From assembly GCA_024244705.1 (NCBI GenBank), contig JAAEOK010000110.1:1-51933 (forward strand): 51,933 nt of DNA. Direction: 5' to 3'. The notes below the pieces were generated by a model. It did not search any database. It was not told the DNA's origin and was given only the letters and a program-made list of their open reading frames with translations. Origin of the DNA: Alphaproteobacteria bacterium (GTDB taxonomy: Bacteria > Pseudomonadota > Alphaproteobacteria > JAAEOK01). The position numbers and the translations under genes are program-made. Positions 27,616 through 35,553 of this stretch are shown piece after piece (position 1 is the first letter of the stretch; each line of letters opens with the position of its first letter).

Positions 27616-28461
27616 ATGACTGACGCTCCCGAAATTTGGCCGTCGCGCCTCCATCACATACGCATCGATTCCACCGATCCGAGCCGCTTGATTCCGTTCT
27701 ATCGCGATGGGCTCGGTCTCCGCGAGCGGCCCCTGGCCGAGGGGCAATCGCTGATGGACGGACGCAAACGGCGTGTCGTGATCGGTCGCGGCGAGGCCAA
27801 CAGGCTTTCCTTCGCCGCGTTCGCGATGGCCGATCGGGCGGCCGTCGCCGCCCTACGCCGAACATTGGAACGCCGCCAGGTGCCGATCGAGCCGTCGCCG
27901 ACCCCATTGTTCGAGGACGACGCCTTCGCGGTCACCGACCCCGACGGCGGTCGGATCGTTTTCGGCCTGCCCAACACGGCCTATGACGGCGATGACGAGC
28001 TACCCGGACGGCTCCAGCATTTCGTCATGGCGACGACCGATTTGGAGCGGCTTCACGAGTTCTATTCGGATGTCCTGGGGTTCGTCGTTTCGGACGAGGT
28101 CGTCGATGAGGACAGCGGCCGGATCACCGCGCGCTTCTATCGCTGCGATCCCGAACACCATAGCTTCGCGGCCTTCGTAGCGCCCGAAACGGGACTGGAC
28201 CACCACGCCTACGAAGCCGATTGCTGGAATGACATCCGCGATTGGGCTGACCATTTCTCGCGCCTGCGTGTGCCGCTATGGTGGGGTCCGGGCCGGCACG
28301 GTCCCGGCGACAATCTGTTCTTCATGGTCCTCGACCCCGACGGCAACAAGGTCGAGATCTCCGCCGAGCTCGAGCATATGCCGCTGTCGATGGCGAAACG
28401 GACATGGCCCCATTGCGAACGGACCCTCAACTATTGGGGCCAGGCGTGGATGCGCAGCTGA
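27616..28461 (+). CDS. Two-domain type I extradiol dioxygenase (VOC superfamily)
   Basis: A 281-residue protein with two vicinal-oxygen-chelate modules (about 10-122 and 130-255), the architecture of catechol 2,3-dioxygenase and BphC. The Fe(II) ligands can be placed in the second module: His135 in RLQHFVMATTD, His196 in GLDHHAYEA and Glu247 in NKVEISAE, with spacing close to BphC. It should cleave a catecholic ring with O2. The gene follows livF by 15 bases and precedes an FAH-family gene by 37 bases, which would hydrolyse a ring-fission product. Substrate not deducible; relatives act on catechols, dihydroxybiphenyls and homoprotocatechuate. Confidence 0.9.
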   Translation: MTDAPEIWPSRLHHIRIDSTDPSRLIPFYRDGLGLRERPLAEGQSLMDGRKRRVVIGRGEANRLSFAAFAMADRAAVAALRRTLERRQVPIEPSPTPLFEDDAFAVTDPDGGRIVFGLPNTAYDGDDELPGRLQHFVMATTDLERLHEFYSDVLGFVVSDEVVDEDSGRITARFYRCDPEHHSFAAFVAPETGLDHHAYEADCWNDIRDWADHFSRLRVPLWWGPGRHGPGDNLFFMVLDPDGNKVEISAELEHMPLSMAKRTWPHCERTLNYWGQAWMRS

Positions 28462-28498
28462 ACGAACGAAACCGCGAGACCGACTGGAGGGTACAAGG

Positions 28499-29344
28499 AT
28501 GAAATTGCTGAGCTTCCGGCATGGTGGAATCGATGGCTACGGCATCGCCGTCGACGACGGCGTCGTCGATGCGTCGCGGCGACTGGGAACGAAGTTTCCC
28601 GATCTCAAGTCCGCGCTCGCCGACGGCATGGCGGAACTCGCCGCGCTCGACAGCGGAACCGACGCCGATTTTTCGCTCGACGAAATCGAATTCCGGCCGA
28701 CGATCCCCAACCCCGACAAGATCATCTGCGTCGGGCTCAACTACAAGAAGCACGTCGAGGAAACCGGTCGCGGCGACGCCGACTATCCGGCCCTGTTCAC
28801 GCGCTTCGCCAATACCCAGGTCGGTCATGAACAACCCCTGGTGCTGCCGACTCATTCGGATCGTTTCGACTACGAGGGCGAGTTGGCAATGGTCATCGGC
28901 AAGGCCGGTCGCCATATTCCGGCCGAGAGGGCGTTCGACCACATCGCCGGATACGCCTGCTACAACGATGGCAGCATCCGCGACTGGCAACGTCACACCC
29001 ATCAGTTTACGCCGGGCAAGAACTTTCCCCACACCGGCGGCTTCGGGCCGTGGATCGTGACCACCGATGAAATCCCGGACCCGACCGCGCTGACCCTGGT
29101 GACGCGGCTCAACGGAACCGAGATGCAGCGGGCGACCACCGACCAGCTGATCTTCGATATCCCTTATCTGATCAACTATCTGTCGACCTTCACCGAACTC
29201 GTCCCCGGCGACGTCATTCCAACCGGCACCCCGGGCGGCGTCGGTTTCAAGCGCACACCACCGGTCTTCATGAGGGCAGGCGACACCGTCGAGGTCGAGA
29301 TCACCGGCATCGGCACCCTGGTCAATCCGATCGTCGCCGAATAG
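28499..29344 (+). CDS. Fumarylacetoacetate hydrolase family protein
   Basis: A 281-residue FAH-family enzyme. The metal-binding cluster is visible in FDYEGELAMVIGKAGRHIPAERAFDHIAGY followed by NDGSIRDWQ, and the C-terminal TGTPGGVGF is the family fingerprint. FAH-family members in aromatic pathways hydrolyse fumarylpyruvate or act as hydratases, decarboxylases or isomerases on oxo-dicarboxylates. GGAGG precedes ATG 28499. With the neighbouring gentisate-dioxygenase-like gene, fumaryl- or maleylpyruvate hydrolysis is a reasonable hypothesis. It is seventh in the transporter operon, 12 bases before the MFS gene. Confidence 0.92.
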   Translation: MKLLSFRHGGIDGYGIAVDDGVVDASRRLGTKFPDLKSALADGMAELAALDSGTDADFSLDEIEFRPTIPNPDKIICVGLNYKKHVEETGRGDADYPALFTRFANTQVGHEQPLVLPTHSDRFDYEGELAMVIGKAGRHIPAERAFDHIAGYACYNDGSIRDWQRHTHQFTPGKNFPHTGGFGPWIVTTDEIPDPTALTLVTRLNGTEMQRATTDQLIFDIPYLINYLSTFTELVPGDVIPTGTPGGVGFKRTPPVFMRAGDTVEVEITGIGTLVNPIVAE

Positions 29345-29356
29345 CAATTCGCCATC

Positions 29357-30571
29357 GTGTCCCCTTCGACCGCTACCCCCGCGACCCAATGGCGGATTGT
29401 CCTGTTGGTGGTCGGCGCGGGAATCGTCGCCGCCTTTCAGATCGGCAAGGTGCCCGCCGCGCTGCCGGTCCTCCGCGCCGAACTCGGCATCGACCTCGTC
29501 ACCGCGGGCTGGATCCTGTCGATCTTCAATGTCGTCGGTGCGGCAATTGGAATTCTCGCCGGCGCTACCGCCGACAAGCTCGGCCACCGCCGCCTAGTCC
29601 TGTTTGGACTGTGGGCGGTCGCCATCGGCAGCGCCCTCGGCGGCCTGGCGCCCGGCGTCACGACGCTGTTGCTGAGCCGCTTCCTCGCCGGATTCGGCTT
29701 CATCACCATCATCGTCGCGGCGCCGGGCCTGATCGTCAGGTCGGCAAGGCCCGAGGACATGGGCATGGCATTCGGATTTTGGGGCACCTACATGCCGCTC
29801 GGCACGGCGGCGATGATCGTGGCCTCGCCGACTTTGATCGCGGCCCTGGGTTGGCGTGGTCTTTGGGAAATCAATGCCGGACTGGTCGCCGCCTATGCCA
29901 TCGCCCTTGCCGCGGCAACCCGCAATTTGGGCGGACGGCCCCCGCCCGACACCGCCGGCCCGCGGCATTTGGCGCGCGACATCCGGACCACCCTATTCGC
30001 CCCCGGTCCTCTGCTTCTGACCCTGTGCTTTATGACCTACACCAGCAATTTCATCGCGGTGATGGGCTTTCTGCCGACGTTCCTGGTCGAAACCCGCGGC
30101 ATGGGCGCCGGACTGGCCGCATCGATCACCGCGCTCGCGGTGGTCGTCAATGCAGCCGGCAACCTGACCGCCGGCTGGCTGCTGCGCCATGGCGTGAGGC
30201 GATCGCTGCTGATCACCGTCGCCAGCGCAACGATGGCCGTTACCGCCATCGGCATCTACAGCGAAGCCGTGCCCGACGGCGCGCGCGTCGTCCTGTGCAT
30301 CGTCTTTTCGGTTGTCGGCGGCCTGTTGCCCGCCTCCATCCTCGGCGCGACGGCGGATTTCACCCCGCGCCCGGCCCTCATCGGTACCACCAACGGGCTC
30401 GTCATGCAGGGATCCAATATCGGCCAGATGATGGGGCCGCCGATCGCAGGCGCTCTCGTCGCCGCTACCGGGACCTGGAGCGCGGCGCCGATTCCCGTCG
30501 TCTTCTCGGCGGCGGTCGGGATCGTGCTGGCACTGATGATCGGCCGCCTCAAACCGCCGATGCACTCGTAA
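29357..30571 (+). CDS. MFS transporter, aromatic-cluster associated
   Basis: A 404-residue major facilitator superfamily carrier with about 12 hydrophobic helices. The loop DKLGHRRLVLFG (with the A-motif-like position after helix 2) and the even distribution of helices fit the CynX/NimT-like or general MFS_1 type. The start is GTG 29357, 12 bases after the FAH gene, and it is the last gene of the plus-strand transport-catabolism operon. It may export a by-product or import a second aromatic acid. Its stop is 10 bases from the convergent unknown gene. Confidence 0.87.
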   Translation: MSPSTATPATQWRIVLLVVGAGIVAAFQIGKVPAALPVLRAELGIDLVTAGWILSIFNVVGAAIGILAGATADKLGHRRLVLFGLWAVAIGSALGGLAPGVTTLLLSRFLAGFGFITIIVAAPGLIVRSARPEDMGMAFGFWGTYMPLGTAAMIVASPTLIAALGWRGLWEINAGLVAAYAIALAAATRNLGGRPPPDTAGPRHLARDIRTTLFAPGPLLLTLCFMTYTSNFIAVMGFLPTFLVETRGMGAGLAASITALAVVVNAAGNLTAGWLLRHGVRRSLLITVASATMAVTAIGIYSEAVPDGARVVLCIVFSVVGGLLPASILGATADFTPRPALIGTTNGLVMQGSNIGQMMGPPIAGALVAATGTWSAAPIPVVFSAAVGIVLALMIGRLKPPMHS

Positions 30572-30580
30572 CGCGGCGAC

Positions 30581-31147
30581 TCAAAACACGCGCAAGGCGC
30601 CGCCGACGATACCGAGCGGCCAGCGGCCGGCGCGAAACAGGTCGAATTTGGCAACAAAGAGGTCGGCCGCGTCTTCCCCGGCGAGACGGGCAAGCGCCGC
30701 CTGATAGACGGCCTGGGCGGCGGCGCCCGCCGCGACGCGCGCGAGAAATGGATCGATGGTGCCGAAGCGGGCAAGCGCGTCGGACGCCGCATCGAGGACC
30801 ACCGCATTCGCCTGCTCGGTAACGGTGGTCAATAGATCAAGCGCCGTCTTCTCGCCGAGGGCGCCGGCGCAGGCGTCGAGGAGGTTGCGCCGGTGGGCCT
30901 CTTCCCGCGCCCACCAGCCCTGCTCCCAGGCCGGGTCGCGGGTGACATCGGCCGCCGCGCGCCAATCGGAAACGGATCCAACGGTCACATCCCGATAGCC
31001 GAGCCCGATCAGATAGCGCGACGCGGTCGCCACGACGGTTTTCGGGAGCGGCAAACCGACCGCGGCAAACCAGGCGACGGCCGGCAATTCGGCGGCGAAT
31101 TGTTCAAGCGAACCTCGGCCGTCGGGGCCGCCGCCGCCGCGCGGCAT
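30581..31147 (-). CDS. Unknown helical protein, 188 residues
   Basis: I do not recognise this family. The product is Ala-rich and predicted largely helical, with an E82-x-x-H85 pair in WWAREEAHRRNLL and a conserved-looking aromatic C-terminus FRAGRWPLGIVGGALRVF. GAGGG precedes ATG 31147, which starts nine bases after the cupin gene stop; a TTG or GTG four or two codons upstream is possible. It is last in the reductase-SDR-diiron-cupin operon. One possibility, not shown, is a structural partner for the PaaA-like subunit (PaaC role); another is an accessory protein for the cupin enzyme. Confidence 0.75.
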   Translation of the reverse strand: MPRGGGGPDGRGSLEQFAAELPAVAWFAAVGLPLPKTVVATASRYLIGLGYRDVTVGSVSDWRAAADVTRDPAWEQGWWAREEAHRRNLLDACAGALGEKTALDLLTTVTEQANAVVLDAASDALARFGTIDPFLARVAAGAAAQAVYQAALARLAGEDAADLFVAKFDLFRAGRWPLGIVGGALRVF

Positions 31148-31155
31148 CGTCACCC

Positions 31156-32190
31156 TCAATCTTCCGCGTTGCCGCGCTGCTCGCGAAACAGGCCGAGTTT
31201 TTCCTGAACCGGACGGTTGGAAAAACTGAAGACGACCGCATCCTCATCGGCCTCGAAGTAATTCCAAGCCCATGCCGGGACAACGAAAACGTCGCGCGGA
31301 CCCCATTCGAGGGTTACGTCGCCGACCGCCAATCGGCCCTTCCCCTCGACCGCCGAGAACACGGTGGCGTCGGTCGATCGGTAGGGTGTGGTGGCGAAAC
31401 CCTTGGGCAAAAGCTGGATCGACGTTCCCATGGTCGGCATCGCCCAGCCGCCGTCGACCGGGTTGACGTAGCGCATCTTGAGCCCGTGACAGGGATCCCA
31501 ATCCTCGGTCCGGCGCATCGTTTCCAATGCCGCACGGGTTCGGTCATAGCGATAATTAAAGATCGGCGAGCATAGCGAACCGGACTGATAGCCGTCCGGC
31601 AGCAGGCCCTGGCCATAGCGCGCCGGCGCGTCGCCGACCGGCCGGCCGATCGGCTGCACGGCTTCGGGATATTTCTCGGCGAAGCCGGCATCGAGATAAT
31701 TGACCAACGGCACGTCGAGGCCGTCCATCCACACCATGGGCCGATCCGATTCATTGCCGTGGTCGTGCCAGGTCCAGGGCGGCGTGATGACGAAATCGCC
31801 CTCGTGCATGATCGTCCGTTCGCCGTCGACGGCGGTATAGGCGCCGTCGCCTTCGATAACGAAGCGCAGCGCCGACTGGGTATGGCGATGGCTGGGCGCG
31901 ATCTCGCCGGGCAGGATGAGCTGGAGCCCGGCATAGAGCGACGGCGTGACCTGGTTGGTCCCCTGGAGGCCCGGATTCTCCAGCACCAGGACCCGACGCT
32001 CCGCCTCCTCAGCGGTGATCAGATCGCCGGCCTCGAGCACGAAGTGGCGGATCTTGTCGTAGTGCCAAATATGGGCCGCGCAGGTCCGCGGCGGCTCCTT
32101 CGGCACCAAATTGTGGAGCACCTCCCACAGCGGCGCCAGGCTGTCGGCGCCGATGCGGTCGTAATAGGCCTGACGTTCCGCTTTCGCCAT
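31156..32190 (-). CDS. Gentisate 1,2-dioxygenase-like cupin
   Basis: A 344-residue bicupin of the gentisate 1,2-dioxygenase/1-hydroxy-2-naphthoate dioxygenase family. The Fe(II) ligands of the first cupin are clear: His101 and His103 in PSHRHTQSALRFVIEG and His142 in WHDHGNES. The second cupin (about 240-335) lacks these histidines, as in gentisate dioxygenases. The family cleaves between carboxyl- and hydroxyl-bearing carbons to give maleylpyruvate-type products. AGGAGAACGAG precedes ATG 32190. Genes upstream encode a diiron oxygenase, dehydrogenase and reductase, so its substrate is likely formed by that oxygenase. Gentisate, salicylate or a substituted analogue cannot be told apart. Confidence 0.92.
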   Translation of the reverse strand: MAKAERQAYYDRIGADSLAPLWEVLHNLVPKEPPRTCAAHIWHYDKIRHFVLEAGDLITAEEAERRVLVLENPGLQGTNQVTPSLYAGLQLILPGEIAPSHRHTQSALRFVIEGDGAYTAVDGERTIMHEGDFVITPPWTWHDHGNESDRPMVWMDGLDVPLVNYLDAGFAEKYPEAVQPIGRPVGDAPARYGQGLLPDGYQSGSLCSPIFNYRYDRTRAALETMRRTEDWDPCHGLKMRYVNPVDGGWAMPTMGTSIQLLPKGFATTPYRSTDATVFSAVEGKGRLAVGDVTLEWGPRDVFVVPAWAWNYFEADEDAVVFSFSNRPVQEKLGLFREQRGNAED

Positions 32191-32229
32191 CTCGTTCTCC
32201 TCGCCGCGATCTTAGCCTTTGAAGCGCGG

Positions 32230-32952
32230 CTACGCAGCAGCCAGTTCGACCGCGGGCAAGGTTAGTCCGAGTTGATCCTCGACGACCTCGCGGGCGCGGG
32301 CGACATAGTCGGCGCGCATCGCCTCGTTGGTGCGCTCCTTGATGCCCCACTTGCGGAAAATCTCATTGTTCTTCGATTTGTCACGGCCGAAAAACGCGGG
32401 CAACGACGGAAAGATGCGGTCGATCCCGGCCTGCACCGCCGTGCGTCCGGCCTCGCTCTGGCACAGGTCACCGCAGAAATCGACGCCGAATTGGGCGTGG
32501 AACCGCTCCTCCGGCATCGTCATGCGGGCGAGGTTGCGGAGCGGATGGAACGAACATTTGACCAAATCCTCGACCTGCAGGATTTCGGCCAGATCGCCGA
32601 GCATCTTGATGACGCAGAATTCTTCCCAGGTCTCGAGCGGATAGTCGAAAATCGACAGCGGCCGTTTCTCGGCCCGCTCGGGGACCATGTCGGCCTCGGC
32701 GATCCCCATCTCGCGGCCGAGCTCGAAGAACCTTACATGGTGCCCGTATTCCTCCATCGCCACGCGGCAGGTCAGCCACTTGGCATAAGGCGTCGGCGCC
32801 AGGGCGACCGCCGGTTCATCGAACACCCGCGCACCCTGCAGCTCGTTGATGGCGTGGCTGATCACCAGCTTGCGCACGGCGTTCCCGTATTCTTCCGGGT
32901 AATACTTCAAATCTTCGCAGGTATCGACCTGGGGTATTTCGTGGGTCGTCAT
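32230..32952 (-). CDS. PaaA-like diiron oxygenase subunit
   Basis: A 240-residue ferritin-like protein of the phenylacetic acid catabolic (PaaA/PaaC) family. Two ExxH motifs expected of a carboxylate-bridged diiron centre are present: E68-x-x-H71 in EEYGHHVRF and E149-x-x-H152 in PEERFHAQFG. Glu37 in INELQG and an acidic residue at 120-123 in LGDLAEIL complete the likely set. It is shorter than PaaA of phenylacetyl-CoA epoxidase (about 310). No PaaB, PaaC, PaaD, PaaG or PaaZ gene lies in the window. A ferredoxin-type reductase gene lies upstream, separated by the SDR gene, and a CoA ligase gene is divergent, so oxygenation of an aromatic CoA ester is the leading idea. Confidence 0.87.
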   Translation of the reverse strand: MTTHEIPQVDTCEDLKYYPEEYGNAVRKLVISHAINELQGARVFDEPAVALAPTPYAKWLTCRVAMEEYGHHVRFFELGREMGIAEADMVPERAEKRPLSIFDYPLETWEEFCVIKMLGDLAEILQVEDLVKCSFHPLRNLARMTMPEERFHAQFGVDFCGDLCQSEAGRTAVQAGIDRIFPSLPAFFGRDKSKNNEIFRKWGIKERTNEAMRADYVARAREVVEDQLGLTLPAVELAAA

Positions 32953-32962
32953 CGCGCACCTC

Positions 32963-33889
32963 TCATACGACGGGGTCCGTGTTGAATGATTCGAGGTCGG
33001 TTTCCAACGGCGTAAACGACGGGACCATCGCCGACATGCCGCCGGCGATGTTCTCGGCGCGCCAGTCCTCCTCCTCGTCGACCAGCCAGGAGACCGGCCG
33101 CGGCTGCGAGAACAGAAAGATCTCGCGGCCGCGAACGCCGAACAATTGGCCGGTCACGTTCTGCGCGTCCGCCGAACACAGATAGGTCACGAAGGCGGCG
33201 ACGTGCCGCGGCAACACCTTCATGGCCCGTTCCTTGTAGGCGGCCTGGGCGTCATTGGCCGGCTTGATGATGTCGGTGACGCGGGTATGGGCGAACGGCG
33301 CCACCGAGTTGGCGGTGACCCCCGTCCGTGCCATGTCGAGGGCGGCGATCCGAGTCAAACCGACCAATCCGGCCTTGGCGCTGCTGTAGGCCGCCTGACC
33401 GTAGTTTCCGTAGAGGCCGGCGGTCGAGACGATGCTGACCAGCCGGCCCGGCGGCCGACCGGCTTTGGCCTGATTTCTCAGCACCGGCGTCACCGCAGTC
33501 ATCAGGTAGTAGGCCGCCGACAGGTTGTTGCGGATAACCGCGTCCCAATCGCCCGAATCGCCTTTGAAGACAAAGGCATCGCGCAGGATCGCCGCATTAT
33601 TGACCAGTATGTCGAGGGCGCCGAAGGCATCGAGCGCGGCGTCGACGGCTGCCTGCGCCGCCGATGGGCTGGCGACGCTTTCGGTGAAGGCCCTCGTATT
33701 GTCGCCCAGTGCGCCCGCCAAGTCCGTCGCCGGCGACGGGTCGGCACCGGCGCCGTCGATCCCGGTACCGCTGTCGGCGATGACCACGCGGGCGCCATGA
33801 TCGACGAGATCCTCGACGATCGCCTTGCCGATGCCGCGCGCGCCACCGGTCACCAGGGCAACCCGGTCCTGCAACAATGTCGATGGCAT
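32963..33889 (-). CDS. Short-chain dehydrogenase/reductase
   Basis: A 308-residue classical SDR. The cofactor motif TGGARGIG is at residues 14-21, NNAA at 97-100, and the catalytic Ser155, Tyr168 and Lys172 are in place (YSSAK). The middle and C-terminal extension resemble the dehydrogenase domain of peroxisomal multifunctional enzyme type 2, which acts on 3-hydroxyacyl-CoA. It could oxidise a dihydrodiol or hydroxyacyl-CoA intermediate made by the neighbouring oxygenase. ATG 33889 shares its A with the TGA of the reductase gene (TGATG), so the genes are translationally coupled; a longer upstream frame would overlap it heavily. Confidence 0.88.
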   Translation of the reverse strand: MPSTLLQDRVALVTGGARGIGKAIVEDLVDHGARVVIADSGTGIDGAGADPSPATDLAGALGDNTRAFTESVASPSAAQAAVDAALDAFGALDILVNNAAILRDAFVFKGDSGDWDAVIRNNLSAAYYLMTAVTPVLRNQAKAGRPPGRLVSIVSTAGLYGNYGQAAYSSAKAGLVGLTRIAALDMARTGVTANSVAPFAHTRVTDIIKPANDAQAAYKERAMKVLPRHVAAFVTYLCSADAQNVTGQLFGVRGREIFLFSQPRPVSWLVDEEEDWRAENIAGGMSAMVPSFTPLETDLESFNTDPVV

Positions 33890-34920
33890 CAAGCCCCCTT
33901 CCCGGCCGCTTTGTCGGCCTCGGTATAGAATGCGTCGGCGTGGCAATCCTGGCGCCTGATGCCGAGCGATGTCAAAACGCGTGTCGCGGCCTCGACCATC
34001 GGCGGCGGGCCCGCGAGATAGCCCTTGCAGCCGTCGAGATCGGTAAAGTCCGAGCGCACCGATTCATGGAGGAATCCGGTGCGCCGCGTCGTCTCCTTAG
34101 TGGGCTCGGACAAAACCGGGATGAAATGAAAATTGGCATGGGTCGCCGCCAATTCGTCGAAGTAGCGTTCGAGATAGAGATCTCGTTCGTCGCGCACGCC
34201 GAAATAGAGGTAAATGCTCTGCCCGATCTCCGCATCCAGCGCCGAATCGATGATCGACTTGATGGGCGCGATGCCCGATCCGCCGGCAAGTGCAACAATA
34301 GGCCCGTTGTGATTGCGGCGAAGATAGGAGGTGCCGAACGGCCCGCGGACGCGCACCTCGTCGCCGACCTTGAGCGCCTCCTGGACATAGGGCGTGACGG
34401 CGCCATCCGGGATCAGGCGGATGTGAAACTCGAGCTCGTCGCCGCCGGGCATGTTGGCCATCGAATAGTCGCGGGGCGGCAAATCCGGAAAGACGAGGCT
34501 CGCATATTGACCGGGCGAGAAGTCGAACGGCCCGCCGGACTCGATCCTCAGCCGGATGACACGGATGTCGTGGGTCGCGGGTTCGGCCGAAATCACCGAG
34601 CACCTCAAGTGGCGGCTGGGATGGGTCTCCACATCCTCCGATTCGAGGTGGGCGACCTCGCAGTCCGACCAGGGCACCGCCCGACAGGCGAGAATCAGCC
34701 CGCGCGCGCGTTCTTCCGCGGTTAGCGCGAACTCCGAGTAGGGCGACAGCTCGACGTCGCCCGCGATTAGCTCCGACTTGCAGGCGCCGCAATTGCCCGA
34801 GCGGCAACCGTGAGGATAGGGCAATTCCAAGCGCAACGCGGTTTCGAGGATGGTATCGCCCATCTCGACCGACACCGGCGTTTCGAATTGGCTGACCTTG
34901 ACCGTAAAGCTCATGCTCAT
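33889..34920 (-). CDS. 2Fe-2S ferredoxin/FAD/NAD(P)H oxidoreductase (oxygenase reductase)
   Basis: A 343-residue electron-transfer component. An N-terminal plant-type ferredoxin domain carries Cys39, Cys44, Cys47 and Cys79 (PHGCRSGNCGACK and ILACR). An FAD-binding domain follows with the RDYSMAN motif (residues about 159-165), then an NAD(P)-binding domain with ALAGGSGIAPIKS and a C-terminal GPPPMVEA. The order matches phenol hydroxylase component DmpP, BenC and PaaE-like reductases. It is the first gene of the minus-strand operon and very likely feeds electrons to the diiron oxygenase. Its promoter overlaps the double palindrome at 34956-34997. Confidence 0.92.
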   Translation of the reverse strand: MSMSFTVKVSQFETPVSVEMGDTILETALRLELPYPHGCRSGNCGACKSELIAGDVELSPYSEFALTAEERARGLILACRAVPWSDCEVAHLESEDVETHPSRHLRCSVISAEPATHDIRVIRLRIESGGPFDFSPGQYASLVFPDLPPRDYSMANMPGGDELEFHIRLIPDGAVTPYVQEALKVGDEVRVRGPFGTSYLRRNHNGPIVALAGGSGIAPIKSIIDSALDAEIGQSIYLYFGVRDERDLYLERYFDELAATHANFHFIPVLSEPTKETTRRTGFLHESVRSDFTDLDGCKGYLAGPPPMVEAATRVLTSLGIRRQDCHADAFYTEADKAAGKGA

Positions 34921-34955
34921 AGAACAGAGATTCGACCGGTCCGATATAGGTCAAT

Positions 34956-34997
34956 ATTGTTTGGATTTCAAACAATTTGTGATACAAACAAATTGTT
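34956..34997. promoter_or_regulatory. Two overlapping operator-like palindromes between reductase and MarR genes
   Basis: The first is ATTGTTTG (34956-34963), five bases, then CAAACAAT (34969-34976). The second is AACAATTTGT (34971-34980), seven bases, then ACAAATTGTT (34988-34997). They share six bases. Toward the MarR gene, TTGTTT (34957-34962) and TGATAC (34980-34985) are spaced by 17 bases and could be -35 and -10 boxes inside the operators. The AT-rich palindromes contrast with the GC-rich surroundings. MarR dimers classically bind such sites next to their own gene. Confidence 0.75.
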
Positions 34998-35021
34998 GGA
35001 CAGAAACGACGGACGCAGGTG

Positions 35022-35486
35022 ATGGGTCGAACCGGCCGGAGCGGCATCCGGAGCACCGAAGAGCTGCGTTACGCGCCGCTCGGTGAGCTTCTGGGCTATG
35101 GCCTTCGGCGTGCTCAATTGCGCGCCTTCCAGGACTTCGCCGAGACCATGGCTCCGTTCGACATCAGCCCCGGACAGCTCGGGGGCCTGTTGCTGGTCGA
35201 CACCAATTCCGGTCTCAACCAGTCGGCTTTGGCGCGCGCGATGGGGCTGGACCGGTCGACAATCGTCGCGGTCATCGACAATCTCGAAACACGCGGGCTG
35301 ATACGGCGCCGGCCCGCCCCCGGAGACCGCCGTGCCCATGCCCTTTTCCTAACCGATGCGGGGCGTCGGTTCCTCCGCCGCATCGAGCCGCATCTGCGCG
35401 CGCATGAAGACAGGCTATCGGCCGGGCTGTCGACAGATGAACGCCGCACGCTGACCGATTTGCTGAAGCGGATAAACGGACTTTAG
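35022..35486 (+). CDS. MarR family transcriptional regulator
   Basis: A 154-residue winged-helix regulator. The HTH region LNQSALARAMGLDRSTIVAVIDNLETRGLIRRRPAPGDRRAHALFLT is the textbook MarR core with the DRR wing. GTG 35019 lies directly before ATG 35022 and either may start translation; no strong ribosome site is present. The gene diverges from the oxygenase operon and precedes a CoA ligase gene by 67 bases. MarR regulators of aromatic clusters often respond to the acid or its CoA ester; here a CoA ester of the ligase product is a plausible ligand. Confidence 0.92.
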   Translation: MGRTGRSGIRSTEELRYAPLGELLGYGLRRAQLRAFQDFAETMAPFDISPGQLGGLLLVDTNSGLNQSALARAMGLDRSTIVAVIDNLETRGLIRRRPAPGDRRAHALFLTDAGRRFLRRIEPHLRAHEDRLSAGLSTDERRTLTDLLKRINGL

Positions 35487-35553
35487 AATACTGTCGTTTC
35501 TCGGGGTCACCCGGCGATAGGCGGTCTTCGAGCGCGGCACGGGGAGTGGACAG

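Noticed and set aside
29389-30822. Plus-strand frame of 477 codons over the MFS gene at 29357
   Set aside because: It is the +1 frame shadow; the other frame has clear membrane helices and family motifs.
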